NCBI GenBank assembly: GCA_000438115.1 | Contig: FR903601.1 | Coordinates: forward strand, 7,251 to 23,308 | Reading direction: 5' to 3' | DNA from: Prevotella sp. CAG:617 | GTDB taxonomy: Bacteria > Bacteroidota > Bacteroidia > Bacteroidales > Bacteroidaceae | Length of the DNA: 16,058 nucleotides | Part shown: positions 1 through 7,228 of the stretch, piece by piece | How the letters are laid out: every line of letters starts with the position of its first letter | How positions within the stretch are numbered: the first letter of the stretch is position 1 | Made by a program: the position numbers and the translations under genes | The notes under the pieces: generated by a model | Seen by the model: only the letters and a program-made list of their open reading frames with translations | What the model was told of the DNA's origin: nothing | Databases searched by the model: none

Positions 1-57
1 GGCAGCCGCAGGGCAGAAGCGTATGCCGGGCTGCGGGGGAGGTGTTGAGGGAAGGTC

Positions 58-97
58 AAAAAAAATCCACCGTCTGCGCGGGGCAGGCGGTGGATTT
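58..97 (-). terminator. Intrinsic terminator of the GH84 gene
   Basis: The arms AAATCCACCG (63-72) and CGGTGGATTT (88-97) are perfect complements, and the inner CTGC/GCAG bases extend the stem. Read on the minus strand, the GC-rich hairpin runs directly into eight T residues (complement of the A-run at 58-65). It lies about 60 bases past the stop codon of the GH84 gene, as expected for a rho-independent terminator. Confidence 0.85.
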
Positions 98-114
98 GAC
101 GTTCCGTTTCGTGA

Positions 115-152
115 GTGATATCAGAGGCGGCTCTTGCCGCTCCTGATATCAC
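115..152 (-). repeat. Perfect 10-bp inverted repeat directly after the GH84 stop codon
   Basis: GTGATATCAG (115-124) pairs perfectly with CTGATATCAC (143-152). After a two-base mismatch the stem continues with GCGG/CCGC around a short loop. It begins six bases beyond the GH84 stop codon on the minus strand and has no T-run of its own. It may act as a 3' stability hairpin in tandem with the true terminator at 58-97. Confidence 0.6.
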
Positions 153-158
153 ATTTCC

Positions 159-3062
159 TTACAGTTTGATTTTGGCCGATGTGTTCCATCCGGTTCCCTT
201 TACGGAAAGTACGTACGTGCCTTTGGGCAGGCCCGTGATGGAGATGACGTTGCTGCCGCGTGAGGAAGCTACGGCGCGTCCGGCGCTGTCGTAAAGCTGA
301 AGGCCGGTAATGCCTGTGCGTCCGCCAACCTGCAGCGTATTGGCGTCAATGCGGTAGGTGAGCATGGCTTCGTCCTGCGTGGTGCCGTTGATGCCCGAAG
401 GCAGCTCGGTGGATACGATTTCGAAGATGTAGGAATCGCCGCGGTTGGCAGCTGCCGGTGAGATGCGGTTGTCGCTCACGAGCCAGAAGTTGGAGCCGCC
501 TTCGCCGGCGTTCTGGATGGAGAAGAGGCCTCCCAGTTCGGTAATGATGTAGGAGTTCCAGCTGGGGTAGTAGGCATTGGTACCGAAGTTGCCCAGTTCG
601 TTGACGTAGCGGTTGTCGGTGCCGTTTACCAGCTTGTAGCGTCCGGTAGTAGCGTCGATGCTGAACTTCCACTTCTGGTTGAGGTTGCTGGCTTGCTTGG
701 CCTTGAAGGTAGGCGTGCCGCCGGTGCCGTAAAGGTTGGTGGAGGTCAGGTAGAGGTCGCCGCTCTTGATGTAGTATGTCTTGCCTTCTTCAATGAGCGG
801 ATACGTGCGTGCGCTGTCGGTGGGTTGCAGTTCAAAGATAACGTTGTTGATGTTCCATGCGTTTGAGCTGCCCTGGTTGATGCGTCCGTTGCTTACGGTC
901 CAGTATTTGTCGCCTGCGCTGCCGGCGTTCTGGATGCAGTATTTGCCGTTGGTGCGCAGCATGTTGTAGGTGTGCCATGCGGCCTCGTAGGGGTTCAGGT
1001 CGTTGCTCTTGGCAAAGGTGCCCAGCTCGTTGAGGTAGCGTCCGTCGTTGGCGTTGACAATCTTGTAGCGGTTGGTGCTGTAGTCCATGGTGATGTTCCA
1101 CTCCTGCCGCTGCGGGTTGGTCTGGTCCATTGTTGCCTTGAAGGTAGGATAGTCGCCCAGTGAGGTGGCCGAGCCGTTGTTGGTCAGATACTGGTTGTTG
1201 TATTTGATGTAGTAGCGGCCGTCCTCCAGCAATACGGTGGGGAATACGTCGAGGCGGTAGTCAAAGTTCTTTTTGTATTCGGCCACGGCGCGGCTGGTCA
1301 TTTCCGTCAGGAACGGTGCGACGTAGGTGGTGGCTACGGCGGGGTTGGGGTTCTTGATGGAGCCCTGGAAGTCGCGTGAGCGGATGTCTTTCTGCTCCTT
1401 TTCCAGCTCCTGCATCTGCAGGTAGGTGTTGATGAAGGAATCGGGCTTCTCCTCGTGGATGAAGTTGAAGAGGTCCATGAGTTTCTGTCCGCGCTGGGCC
1501 TGCAGCTTCATGACCTGGAGCCAGGGGGTCAGTTCGGCAATGAGTTCGGGCTCTTCGGTGCTTTGCAGCAGTTCGTCGGCGGCGTTGACCATCTTGTCAA
1601 ACTGCTGGCGTACGGCCGTGGCCTTCTGCTCGTTGTAGCCCGTGTCAACCGATGCCTTGAAGCTCTCGGCCGGGGCTGTGAAGTCGGGTGTTTCGCCCTC
1701 ACGGCGCAGGCCGTGGTAGGTGGAGCCGAGGTCGACGTTGCTTTCGCAGAATGTGCGGAAGGCTTCCTTGTGTTCCGGCATGAGGTAGCTGATGGCGCGT
1801 TCCCAGGACTGCTGCGGATTGTAGTCGGCCATGTTCCAGGTGTAGTCGGCCAGGCTGAAGAGGGCCACCTTGGAGGCTTCGGCATACTCCATGGGGTTGG
1901 AGGTAAAGCCGCTGAGCTGCTCTGCAATGTTCTGGTCGTTGCCGTAGAGCTTGCCCATGAGCATGTGGTCGATGCAGTAGTCGTTAACCGGATAGTTGAG
2001 CCAGATGTAGGCATTGCGCTTGATGATGGGGTTAACGTAGTCGAGGTCGGACTTGTTAATCATGTCCACCACGCTGTTGCCCGTCCACATGATGTGGACT
2101 TCGGGGTCGGTGTTGGCGCCCAACACCTGCAGGTAGTCGCCCGACATGTAGGCGCGGTTGTAGGCCGTGGGACACATGATGAGGGGCTCGAGGTTGTGCT
2201 TGTGGATGAATTCCTCGGTGACGTAGTTGAGCAGGGCTGCCTGGTTGGCTGCCTTGCCGCCGTCGCCGCTGATGTCGTCAAAGAAGATGGCAAAGCGGCG
2301 GCAGCCCAGCTGGTAGACGCTCTCCAGCTTGTTGAGCACGTTGAGGCTGTCGGTCTTGTTCCACTTGATGTCGAGTCCCGGGTGGAGGGCCCAGGTGAAC
2401 TGTACCTTATATTTGTGGGCGGCCTCAATCAGGCGCTTCAGCTCGGCTGCCTTGTCGGCCGGATAGTTCTCACGCCAGCGGTTGCGGTGGTAGGGGTCGT
2501 CCTTGGGGCCGTAAATGTAGATGTTCATCTTGTTGGCACCGTAGAAGGCAAACTGACGCTTGCGGTCGGTCTCGCTCCAGGGGTTGCCGTAGAATCCTTC
2601 CACTACGCCGCGCTCAAGCACGTTGGGATAGTCCGTGATACTGACACTCATTACCTCGGGCTGCGCGGCAATCTGCAGAAACGTCTGTACGCCGTAGTAG
2701 GTTCCGATGTCGTCGCGTCCGGCAATCACTACGCCTTCGGGGCCTACGGAGAGGTAGTAACCCTGAGCCTGTGCCGGAATTTTTGTTTCGTAGGCCGATA
2801 CGGCTTCGTCGCCGCTCTGGCCGATGGTGATGCTGATGCCGCCGCTTTCGGCCGTCTGCAGGCTGGAGCGCAGCAGGGCTACGGAGAGTGAATCGGCCGT
2901 GTCGGCGCCGTGGATGACGTAGGCCGTGGTGGCGTCAAAGGCCTTTGAACCCCAGCTGACGCTTTGCGGCAGGGGCGAGATGTCAGCCTGTTGGGCCAGA
3001 AGGCTGGGCGCAGGCAGCGTAAGGGCCAGCGCCGTACTGAACATGAGTAGATTTTTTTTCAT
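159..3062 (-). CDS. Secreted GH84 beta-N-acetylglucosaminidase (O-GlcNAcase/NagJ-like) with two C-terminal repeat modules and a sorting tail
   Basis: This 967-residue protein should hydrolyse terminal beta-linked GlcNAc outside the cytoplasm, for example on mucin or other glycoproteins. A signal peptide (residues 1-24, MKKN start, LLAQ end) is followed by a GH20b/GH84 N-terminal domain (about 28-145) and a GH84 barrel (about 150-445). The barrel carries GVVEGFYGNPWS at 152-163 and the catalytic pair Asp262-Asp263 in FFDDISGDG, matching the family's double aspartate used in substrate-assisted catalysis. A helical region follows to about 600. Two homologous modules of about 125 residues (616-746 and 763-884) share YYIK, a YKIVN/YKLVN motif, YLNELG/YVNELG and IQNAG; they could be beta-trefoil-like binding modules (inference). 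The end (900-967) resembles a Por secretion tail, with LQLYDSAGRAV and LPKGTYVLSV. The open frame runs upstream to 3752, but the start at 3062 is chosen because it opens a signal peptide and a TAnnTTTG promoter lies just upstream. The substrate is not shown by context. Confidence 0.93.
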   Translation of the reverse strand: MKKNLLMFSTALALTLPAPSLLAQQADISPLPQSVSWGSKAFDATTAYVIHGADTADSLSVALLRSSLQTAESGGISITIGQSGDEAVSAYETKIPAQAQGYYLSVGPEGVVIAGRDDIGTYYGVQTFLQIAAQPEVMSVSITDYPNVLERGVVEGFYGNPWSETDRKRQFAFYGANKMNIYIYGPKDDPYHRNRWRENYPADKAAELKRLIEAAHKYKVQFTWALHPGLDIKWNKTDSLNVLNKLESVYQLGCRRFAIFFDDISGDGGKAANQAALLNYVTEEFIHKHNLEPLIMCPTAYNRAYMSGDYLQVLGANTDPEVHIMWTGNSVVDMINKSDLDYVNPIIKRNAYIWLNYPVNDYCIDHMLMGKLYGNDQNIAEQLSGFTSNPMEYAEASKVALFSLADYTWNMADYNPQQSWERAISYLMPEHKEAFRTFCESNVDLGSTYHGLRREGETPDFTAPAESFKASVDTGYNEQKATAVRQQFDKMVNAADELLQSTEEPELIAELTPWLQVMKLQAQRGQKLMDLFNFIHEEKPDSFINTYLQMQELEKEQKDIRSRDFQGSIKNPNPAVATTYVAPFLTEMTSRAVAEYKKNFDYRLDVFPTVLLEDGRYYIKYNNQYLTNNGSATSLGDYPTFKATMDQTNPQRQEWNITMDYSTNRYKIVNANDGRYLNELGTFAKSNDLNPYEAAWHTYNMLRTNGKYCIQNAGSAGDKYWTVSNGRINQGSSNAWNINNVIFELQPTDSARTYPLIEEGKTYYIKSGDLYLTSTNLYGTGGTPTFKAKQASNLNQKWKFSIDATTGRYKLVNGTDNRYVNELGNFGTNAYYPSWNSYIITELGGLFSIQNAGEGGSNFWLVSDNRISPAAANRGDSYIFEIVSTELPSGINGTTQDEAMLTYRIDANTLQVGGRTGITGLQLYDSAGRAVASSRGSNVISITGLPKGTYVLSVKGTGWNTSAKIKL

Positions 3063-3165
3063 AGAAAAAAGTTGTTGTGGCAGTAATCCGCAAAACACAC
3101 TGCGTACAGCTACTGCGGTCTGTTCGCCGTGTAGTCGGAGTTTGATTGGCAATACCCCGATGGTG

Positions 3166-3173
3166 CAAAGATA
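3166..3173 (-). promoter_or_regulatory. Bacteroidota -7 element for the GH84 gene
   Basis: On the minus strand this reads TATCTTTG, an exact match to TAnnTTTG. It lies about 100 bases before the ATG at 3062 and supports that start over earlier in-frame ATGs, which would fall upstream of the promoter. No clear -33 TTG is visible at the expected spacing. Confidence 0.65.
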
Positions 3174-3236
3174 ATAAAAATAGTGGAAAAAAGGTGAAGC
3201 CGCGTTTTGATTTAGGGTGAACCGGCTGATAAACAC

Positions 3237-3263
3237 TGCCGGCTCTGGCAAAAAAAGCCGGCA
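3237..3263. repeat. Short inverted repeat in the divergent intergenic region
   Basis: TGCCGGC (3237-3243) and GCCGGCA (3257-3263) are perfect complements around a 13-base loop. Neither strand has a T-run after it, so it is not a typical terminator. It lies upstream of the GH84 promoter and upstream of the orphan-tail ORF. Function unknown. The rest of 3174-3389 holds no gene or promoter that I can see. Confidence 0.35.
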
Positions 3264-3389
3264 CCTGAAAAAAACTGCCTGCCGGGTTCTTGAAAACAGG
3301 CGGCATGTTGTTTTCGGGCAGCGGGCGGCAGGGCTGTTCGGCCCGAAGGCTTTTGGGTCAGCAAGCGGCGGCAGGCGGAACAGGCGGCC

Positions 3390-3653
3390 ATGAGCCGTAT
3401 TAAGGCCTTTACGGTTGGCGGCAAGGAGATTGAAGGCAGCGTGACGGGCATTACTGAGCCGGCGGTAAACGACAACTTCAGCATAACTCCCGAGACGGGA
3501 GCCCTGCGCGTAGTGAGCCGTGAAAGCAGTCTGCTGCGTGTGGCTACGCTGGGCGGATTGCAGAAAACCTATTCGCTGACTCCGGGCGAACACCGCTTGA
3601 GTATGCCGAAAGGTGTTTACATCGTAAACGGCAGGAAGTATTACGTGAAATAA
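3390..3653 (+). CDS. Orphan C-terminal tail ORF (possible remnant of a secreted protein)
   Basis: This 87-residue ORF has no signal peptide or membrane segment. It resembles only the last part of large Bacteroidales secreted proteins: a linker, then FSITPETGALRVVS (about residues 50% in), a short beta-rich stretch, and the ending MPKGVYIVNGRKYYVK, which is typical of Por-like sorting tails. The same frame is open upstream only to 3294 and encodes unlikely-looking basic and Cys/Ala-rich sequence, and no TAnnTTTG promoter is visible ahead of it. The simplest reading is the surviving 3' end of a deleted gene. A small standalone gene cannot be excluded. A hairpin at 3690-3722 follows its stop codon and could be the old gene's terminator. 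Confidence 0.5.
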   Translation: MSRIKAFTVGGKEIEGSVTGITEPAVNDNFSITPETGALRVVSRESSLLRVATLGGLQKTYSLTPGEHRLSMPKGVYIVNGRKYYVK

Positions 3654-3689
3654 CCGATTCGAGAGTAATCTTATCCATATAAACCTGAA

Positions 3690-3725
3690 AAGAAGGAGTG
3701 GCAAAACGGTTTTGCCCTTCTTCTT
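3690..3725 (+). terminator. Hairpin with T/C-rich tail between the orphan tail ORF and the small peptide gene
   Basis: GGCAAAAC (3700-3707) pairs with GTTTTGCC (3709-3716). AAGAAG (3690-3695) and CTTCTT (3717-3722) extend the stem across a four-base bulge, and a TTCTTC-rich tail follows. It sits 37 bases after the upstream stop codon and about 20 bases before the small peptide's ATG. It may be a terminator of the upstream ORF or a leader attenuator of the peptide gene. Confidence 0.55.
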
Positions 3726-3743
3726 CAACAAAAAAGAAATTAC

Positions 3744-3938
3744 ATGACTCAAAAATCAAAATATATAGCTCCGTCAATAACCGTGTATGAAATAGAGTTG
3801 CAGTCAGTGCTGTGCAGCAGCAATCCGGAAAACGGCTCCGGAGGCAACGGTTTTGACAATTCGCTGGGAGGCGTGACTGACGACGACAACCCCAGTCCCG
3901 GATTCGGCGGAAGTTTCCGCTCGTCGCCCTGGGAGTAG
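3744..3938 (+). CDS. Small Bacteroidales peptide (64 residues), function unknown
   Basis: The product begins MTQKSKYIAPSITVYEIELQ and continues to VLCSS at residues 22-26, then becomes a low-complexity Gly/Asn/Asp/Ser/Pro segment ending in SSPWE. From general knowledge, many Bacteroidales genomes carry unnamed peptides of this layout: a conserved basic Y-x-x-P plus E-x-x-L N-terminal half, a small-residue step (here LCSS), and a variable Gly/Asp-rich tail. The layout recalls a leader-plus-core precursor, but no maturation enzyme or transporter is adjacent, so this is only a suggestion. There is one cysteine (residue 24), and no classical signal peptide or lipobox. The ATG follows an A-rich stretch, as is common where Shine-Dalgarno sites are weak. 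The nearest plus-strand neighbour is the orphan tail ORF. Confidence 0.65.
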   Translation: MTQKSKYIAPSITVYEIELQSVLCSSNPENGSGGNGFDNSLGGVTDDDNPSPGFGGSFRSSPWE

Positions 3939-3992
3939 ACATTTGCTTCAGTTCTCCAACTGAACAGATTACATCCTTTATCAGAAAGCCGG

Positions 3993-4034
3993 CAGCTGGC
4001 GTCATATTTATTAATAGATGCGGGCTGCCAGCTG
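3993..4034. repeat. 8-bp inverted repeat with large AT-rich loop
   Basis: CAGCTGGC (3993-4000) and GCCAGCTG (4027-4034) are perfect complements separated by 26 bases, followed by TTATTT. It lies 55 bases past the small peptide's stop and just before the acyltransferase promoter. It could be a weak terminator of the peptide gene; the long loop makes that uncertain. Confidence 0.4.
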
Positions 4035-4052
4035 TTATTTCAACGAATTTTG

Positions 4053-4060
4053 TAAATTTG
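4053..4060 (+). promoter_or_regulatory. Bacteroidota -7 element for the acyltransferase gene
   Basis: TAAATTTG matches TAnnTTTG exactly and lies 43 bases before the ATG at 4104. No convincing -33 TTG is seen. The predicted transcription start would fall at the foot of the hairpin at 4064-4092, so promoter and hairpin are tightly coupled. Confidence 0.55.
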
Positions 4061-4063
4061 CCG

Positions 4064-4101
4064 CCGCCGGTTCCGAAAGGGACTGCCGGCGGTAATTTTT
4101 T
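4064..4101 (+). promoter_or_regulatory. GNRA-capped GC-rich hairpin with T-run in the acyltransferase leader
   Basis: CCGCCGG (4064-4070) pairs with CCGGCGG (4086-4092). Inside it, TTCC and GGGA close a GAAA tetraloop. TAATTTTTTG follows directly and ends two bases before the ATG at 4104. In form this is an intrinsic terminator. By position it is either a terminator for readthrough from the peptide gene or a 5'-end or attenuator element of the acyltransferase message. Confidence 0.55.
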
Positions 4102-4103
4102 GT

Positions 4104-5192
4104 ATGGAACAGAAGAAGGAACGGAGTAGGAGCGTTTGCCGGCCCCGGCAGGAAGAGCTTGATGATGCTGCTTTGTTGTCGCGCATCATCAGCCTGTTGC
4201 GTTTTCCGCTGATTGTAGGCATCGTGTGCATTCATGCCGGTGTGCCCGAATCGGTTGTCAGCGCGGTGGGCAGCCACGCTGTTTATGACTTTGTGCATGA
4301 ATGGTCGGCACAGGTAGTAGCCCGGGTGGCGGTTCCGCTGTTTTTTCTGATTTCCGGTTATCTGTTTTTTCTGAACGTGGAGCGGCTGACGCTTGCGGCT
4401 TACGGGCATAAATTATGGAAGAGGGTGCGTACGCTTTTCGTGCCTTACGTCTGGTGGAACGTGGCGGCGGTGCTTGTCGCTTGGCTGTTTCATACGTATG
4501 TGTTTCATTTACGTTCGGCCGTACCGCATTGGGATTTAAGCCATTGGCTGTCGGTTTGGTGGGATTACCGAGGCGGAATGCCCTACAATTATCCGCTGTG
4601 GTACATACGCAATCTGATGCTCATGGCCGTGGCAGCTCCCTTGCAGTGGTGGCTGCTGAAACGGCTGCCGCGCCCTGTCTTGCTGCTGACGGGAGTGTGG
4701 TGGCTCCTTTCGGGAGGTAATGCGGCAACTACGGTGTTCTTTTTTATGCTGGGGGCCTGGTTGGGAATAGGCAAACGTTCGTTCGGCTGGGCGTTGTGGC
4801 GCCTGGCCCGTCCGGCAGGGGTGCTTTACGTGATGTGGTCAGTGGTGGAGGCCGGTTGGGGCCGGGAGTTCATGCCGTCTGTGTTCCACCAGTTGGGCAT
4901 TGTCTTGGGAGCTGTATGTGTCATGGGGCTGGCCGCGCGTTATGTCGTCCACGGCGGCCGACAATGGAAGTGGCTGCAGGCTTCAAGTTTCTGGATATAT
5001 GCCACACACGTAATCGTATTGGGGCTGACGCAAACGTGGCTTTTCCGCTCCTGCCGGCCGGAGTCGGACATTGAGCTTTTGCTTGTTTTTATGGCGCAGA
5101 TTGCGTGGCCCGTAGGAGCCGGTGCAGCACTTTATGCCCTGATGCATAAATGTTTGCCGCGTCTGACAGCCTGGCTGACGGGAGGACGTTGA
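4104..5192 (+). CDS. Acyltransferase family 3 integral-membrane protein
   Basis: The 362-residue product is a multi-span membrane O-acyltransferase of the Acyltransferase_3 family, which typically moves acetyl or succinyl groups onto envelope sugars. The first membrane helix (about residues 28-46) carries the family's R-x10-H pair as Arg33 and His44 in LLRFPLIVGIVCIH. Later helices include VPLFFLISGYLFFL, FVPYVWWNV, the PLWYIRNL segment before another helix, TTVFFFMLGAWLG, and a late WIYATHVIVLGL helix typical of the family. The length is normal for stand-alone members, with no SGNH or other fused domain. The substrate cannot be read from context: there is no polysaccharide or lipid A gene beside it. 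It has its own candidate promoter and a probable terminator over its stop codon, so it looks monocistronic. ATG 4104 is the only plausible start before the first helix. Confidence 0.88.
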   Translation: MEQKKERSRSVCRPRQEELDDAALLSRIISLLRFPLIVGIVCIHAGVPESVVSAVGSHAVYDFVHEWSAQVVARVAVPLFFLISGYLFFLNVERLTLAAYGHKLWKRVRTLFVPYVWWNVAAVLVAWLFHTYVFHLRSAVPHWDLSHWLSVWWDYRGGMPYNYPLWYIRNLMLMAVAAPLQWWLLKRLPRPVLLLTGVWWLLSGGNAATTVFFFMLGAWLGIGKRSFGWALWRLARPAGVLYVMWSVVEAGWGREFMPSVFHQLGIVLGAVCVMGLAARYVVHGGRQWKWLQASSFWIYATHVIVLGLTQTWLFRSCRPESDIELLLVFMAQIAWPVGAGAALYALMHKCLPRLTAWLTGGR

Positions 5193-5228
5193 GTTTTCCG
5201 GACGGGAAGAAAATCTTACGTTTTTTTA
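5186..5228 (+). terminator. Probable intrinsic terminator after the acyltransferase
   Basis: An imperfect stem pairs ACGT plus TTTTCC on the left (5186-5200) with GGAA, AAAA and ACGT on the right (5206-5221). A seven-T run (5221-5227) follows. The structure starts at the last codons of the acyltransferase. The stem has bulges, so confidence is moderate. Confidence 0.5.
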
Positions 5229-5276
5229 GACCACTTTTTCTTTTTGTTTTCTGCAGCTACTCTCGTTTTTTCTTAT

Positions 5277-5284
5277 TATCTTTG
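5277..5284 (+). promoter_or_regulatory. Bacteroidota -7 element for the transporter gene
   Basis: TATCTTTG is an exact TAnnTTTG match 40 bases before the ATG at 5324. It lies downstream of the earlier in-frame ATG at 5150, which supports the later start. A T-rich tract (5221-5275) lies upstream, with no distinct -33 TTG at ideal spacing. Confidence 0.65.
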
Positions 5285-5323
5285 TCCGAACTTGAATCGA
5301 AAGACTATAAAAAATTTACTAAC

Positions 5324-7063
5324 ATGAACAATTGGTTTATACAGTTGCTGACGGACCCCAACTCCATCGCGCACATCGTATTGCTGTATTCTGTTGTAAT
5401 ATGTGTGGGCGTGCGTCTGGGTAAAGTCAAAATCGGCGGCGTGGCGCTGGGTGTGACGTTCGTACTTTTTGCCGGCATTGTAGCCGGACATTTGTTTAAA
5501 GCGCTGGTGCCGGGGGTGGATATGGCCCATCCGTATGCAGCGCCGTTTGCTACCATAGACTTTATCAAGGAATTCGGCTTGATTCTGTTTGTGTATTGCA
5601 TCGGTTTGCAGGTTGGTCCGGGCTTTTTTGCCTCTTTTAGAAAAGGCGGTATCGAAATGAACCTGTTGGCGATTTTTATGGTAATACTCGACGTGATCGT
5701 GATGCTGATTCTCTATTTCCTGTTTCTCGACACGTCTGATCCGACGAGCCTGCCGATGATGGTGGGAGTGCTCAACGGTGCCGTAACCAATACGCCCGGA
5801 CTGGGAGCCGCGAGCAGTACGCTCTACAGTTTCTTTGCTCCCGACAAGGTTCCGTCAATCGCGTCGGGATATGCCTGCGCCTACCCGCTCGGTGTAGTAG
5901 GTATTATCGGGGCCACCATAGCCATACGCTACATCTGCAAGATTTCGCCCGAGAAGGAGGAAGAAGCGCTTCAGCGCGAGCATGAGGAAGACCCGCATGC
6001 CAAACCCTGCCACCTGGTGCTCCGCGTAAAGAATCAGGCTTTTGTGGGTAAGACCTTGCCCGAAGTAAGTCAGTTCCTCAACCGTAACTTTGTGTGTACC
6101 CGTTGCGTGAAAAACGGCGAGATGTTCATTCCCAAACCTGACACCAAGCTGGAGCAGGATATGGACCTCTACATCGTATGTGCCGAGGCCGAGGCCGAAG
6201 CCATTACCGTGATGATGGGAGAGGCTCTGGATATTGACTGGAAAGCGGCTATTGCCAGCTCCAAGTTTGTTTCACGCCGTGTTGTGGTAACAAAGTCGGA
6301 TGTAGTTGGAAAATCGTTGCTTGAAATGCATTTTAATTCGGCTTATGGTGTGAGTGTAACGCGTGTGACCCGTGCCGGTATGGAATTGTTTGCTGATCCC
6401 AAGCTGGTACTTCAGATAGGTGACCGCCTGATGGTGACCGGATCGGAAGAAAACGTGAACTACGTGGCCAACCTGCTGGGTAACTCCGTCAAGCGTCTGG
6501 ATGCGCCCAACGTGGGAGCCATATTCTTTGGCATTCTGATAGGTATTCTGGTAGGAATGATTCCTATTTCCATTCCCGGTGTAGCCGTACCCGTTAAACT
6601 GGGTCTGGCCGGCGGTCCGCTGGTAGTGGCTATTCTTATCGGTGCGTTTGGCTACAAGTTCAAGATTACGACTTATACGACAACCAGTGCCAACCTGATG
6701 CTGCGTGAAGTAGGACTTATTCTCTTCCTGGCCAGCGTGGGCATTCAGGCAGGCGCCACTTTCTGGGATACGTTGGTGCAGGGCGACGGACTGACTTATG
6801 TGTGGACCGGTTTCCTCATCACCATCATCCCGATTCTGATTGTGGGCATAATAGGCCGACTGAAGTTTAAAATCAATTATTTTACGCTGATGGGTGTCAT
6901 TGCCGGTAGCCATACCGACCCGCCTGCGCTGGCATTTGCAGGTCAGAGCTCAAATACCGACGCTCCGGCCGTGGGATATTCTACGGTATATCCGCTGGCC
7001 ATGTTCCTGCGAATCCTGACAGCACAAATCGTATTACTCTTATTCTGTACATCAACCATCTGA
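5324..7063 (+). CDS. AspT/YidE-family transporter with two RCK_C (TrkA-C) domains
   Basis: The 579-residue inner-membrane protein belongs to the aspartate:alanine exchanger-like family. It is built as a duplicated hydrophobic domain, about residues 1-220 and 395-579, around a soluble centre. Each half has a matching signature: GVLNGAVTNTPGLGAAS near residue 148 and GVIAGSHTDPPALAFAG near residue 524. The centre (about 226-390) holds two tandem TrkA-C/RCK_C domains, including GKTLPEVSQ, GKSLLEMHF and QIGDRLMVTGS, which in other transporters bind small regulatory ligands. The substrate is unknown; family members exchange amino acids or dicarboxylates, and many are uncharacterised. The ATG at 5324 is preferred to the in-frame ATG at 5150 because the extra residues overlap the acyltransferase and the promoter lies between the two. 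A strong terminator follows at 7155-7202. Confidence 0.9.
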   Translation: MNNWFIQLLTDPNSIAHIVLLYSVVICVGVRLGKVKIGGVALGVTFVLFAGIVAGHLFKALVPGVDMAHPYAAPFATIDFIKEFGLILFVYCIGLQVGPGFFASFRKGGIEMNLLAIFMVILDVIVMLILYFLFLDTSDPTSLPMMVGVLNGAVTNTPGLGAASSTLYSFFAPDKVPSIASGYACAYPLGVVGIIGATIAIRYICKISPEKEEEALQREHEEDPHAKPCHLVLRVKNQAFVGKTLPEVSQFLNRNFVCTRCVKNGEMFIPKPDTKLEQDMDLYIVCAEAEAEAITVMMGEALDIDWKAAIASSKFVSRRVVVTKSDVVGKSLLEMHFNSAYGVSVTRVTRAGMELFADPKLVLQIGDRLMVTGSEENVNYVANLLGNSVKRLDAPNVGAIFFGILIGILVGMIPISIPGVAVPVKLGLAGGPLVVAILIGAFGYKFKITTYTTTSANLMLREVGLILFLASVGIQAGATFWDTLVQGDGLTYVWTGFLITIIPILIVGIIGRLKFKINYFTLMGVIAGSHTDPPALAFAGQSSNTDAPAVGYSTVYPLAMFLRILTAQIVLLLFCTSTI

Positions 7064-7154
7064 CGCCGATGCCTTGAAAGCTGCGTAAACGAAACAAATA
7101 AGGGGAAGTGTCGTTACGCCGGTTTCGGGGCAGACAACGTCATGTTGCAGACAG

Positions 7155-7202
7155 AAAAAACAGTCTTCCGCAGTATTACAGCTGCAGGAGACTGTTTTTT
7201 TT
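7155..7202. terminator. Bidirectional intrinsic terminator between convergent genes
   Basis: AAAAAACAGTCT (7155-7166) pairs with AGACTGTTTTTT (7189-7200) across a small bulge. CC/GG and GCAG/CTGC (7170-7185) extend the stem. A-runs and T-runs flank it on both sides, so it can stop the transporter transcript on the plus strand and the leucine-rich-repeat transcript on the minus strand. Positions 7064-7154 hold no gene. Confidence 0.88.
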
Positions 7203-7228
7203 ATTGGTTGAAGGGCGAATCGTTTGTT

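Noticed and set aside
1..40. GC-rich inverted repeat GCAGCC/GGCTGC at the left edge
   Set aside because: The stem is short, there is no T-run, and the flanking gene is outside the window, so no role can be supported.
1455..2891. 478-codon open frame on the plus strand
   Set aside because: It lies wholly antisense to the well-supported GH84 gene. Its sequence is a Val/Gly/His-rich shadow with no recognisable domain.
3063..3752. Extended N-terminus for the GH84 protein
   Set aside because: The added residues have no domain and would start upstream of the TAnnTTTG promoter. They overlap the orphan tail ORF and would bury the signal peptide.
5150..5323. Extended N-terminus for the transporter
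   Set aside because: It overlaps the acyltransferase and its terminator and lies upstream of the -7 element at 5277-5284. The family start fits MNNWFIQLL at 5324.
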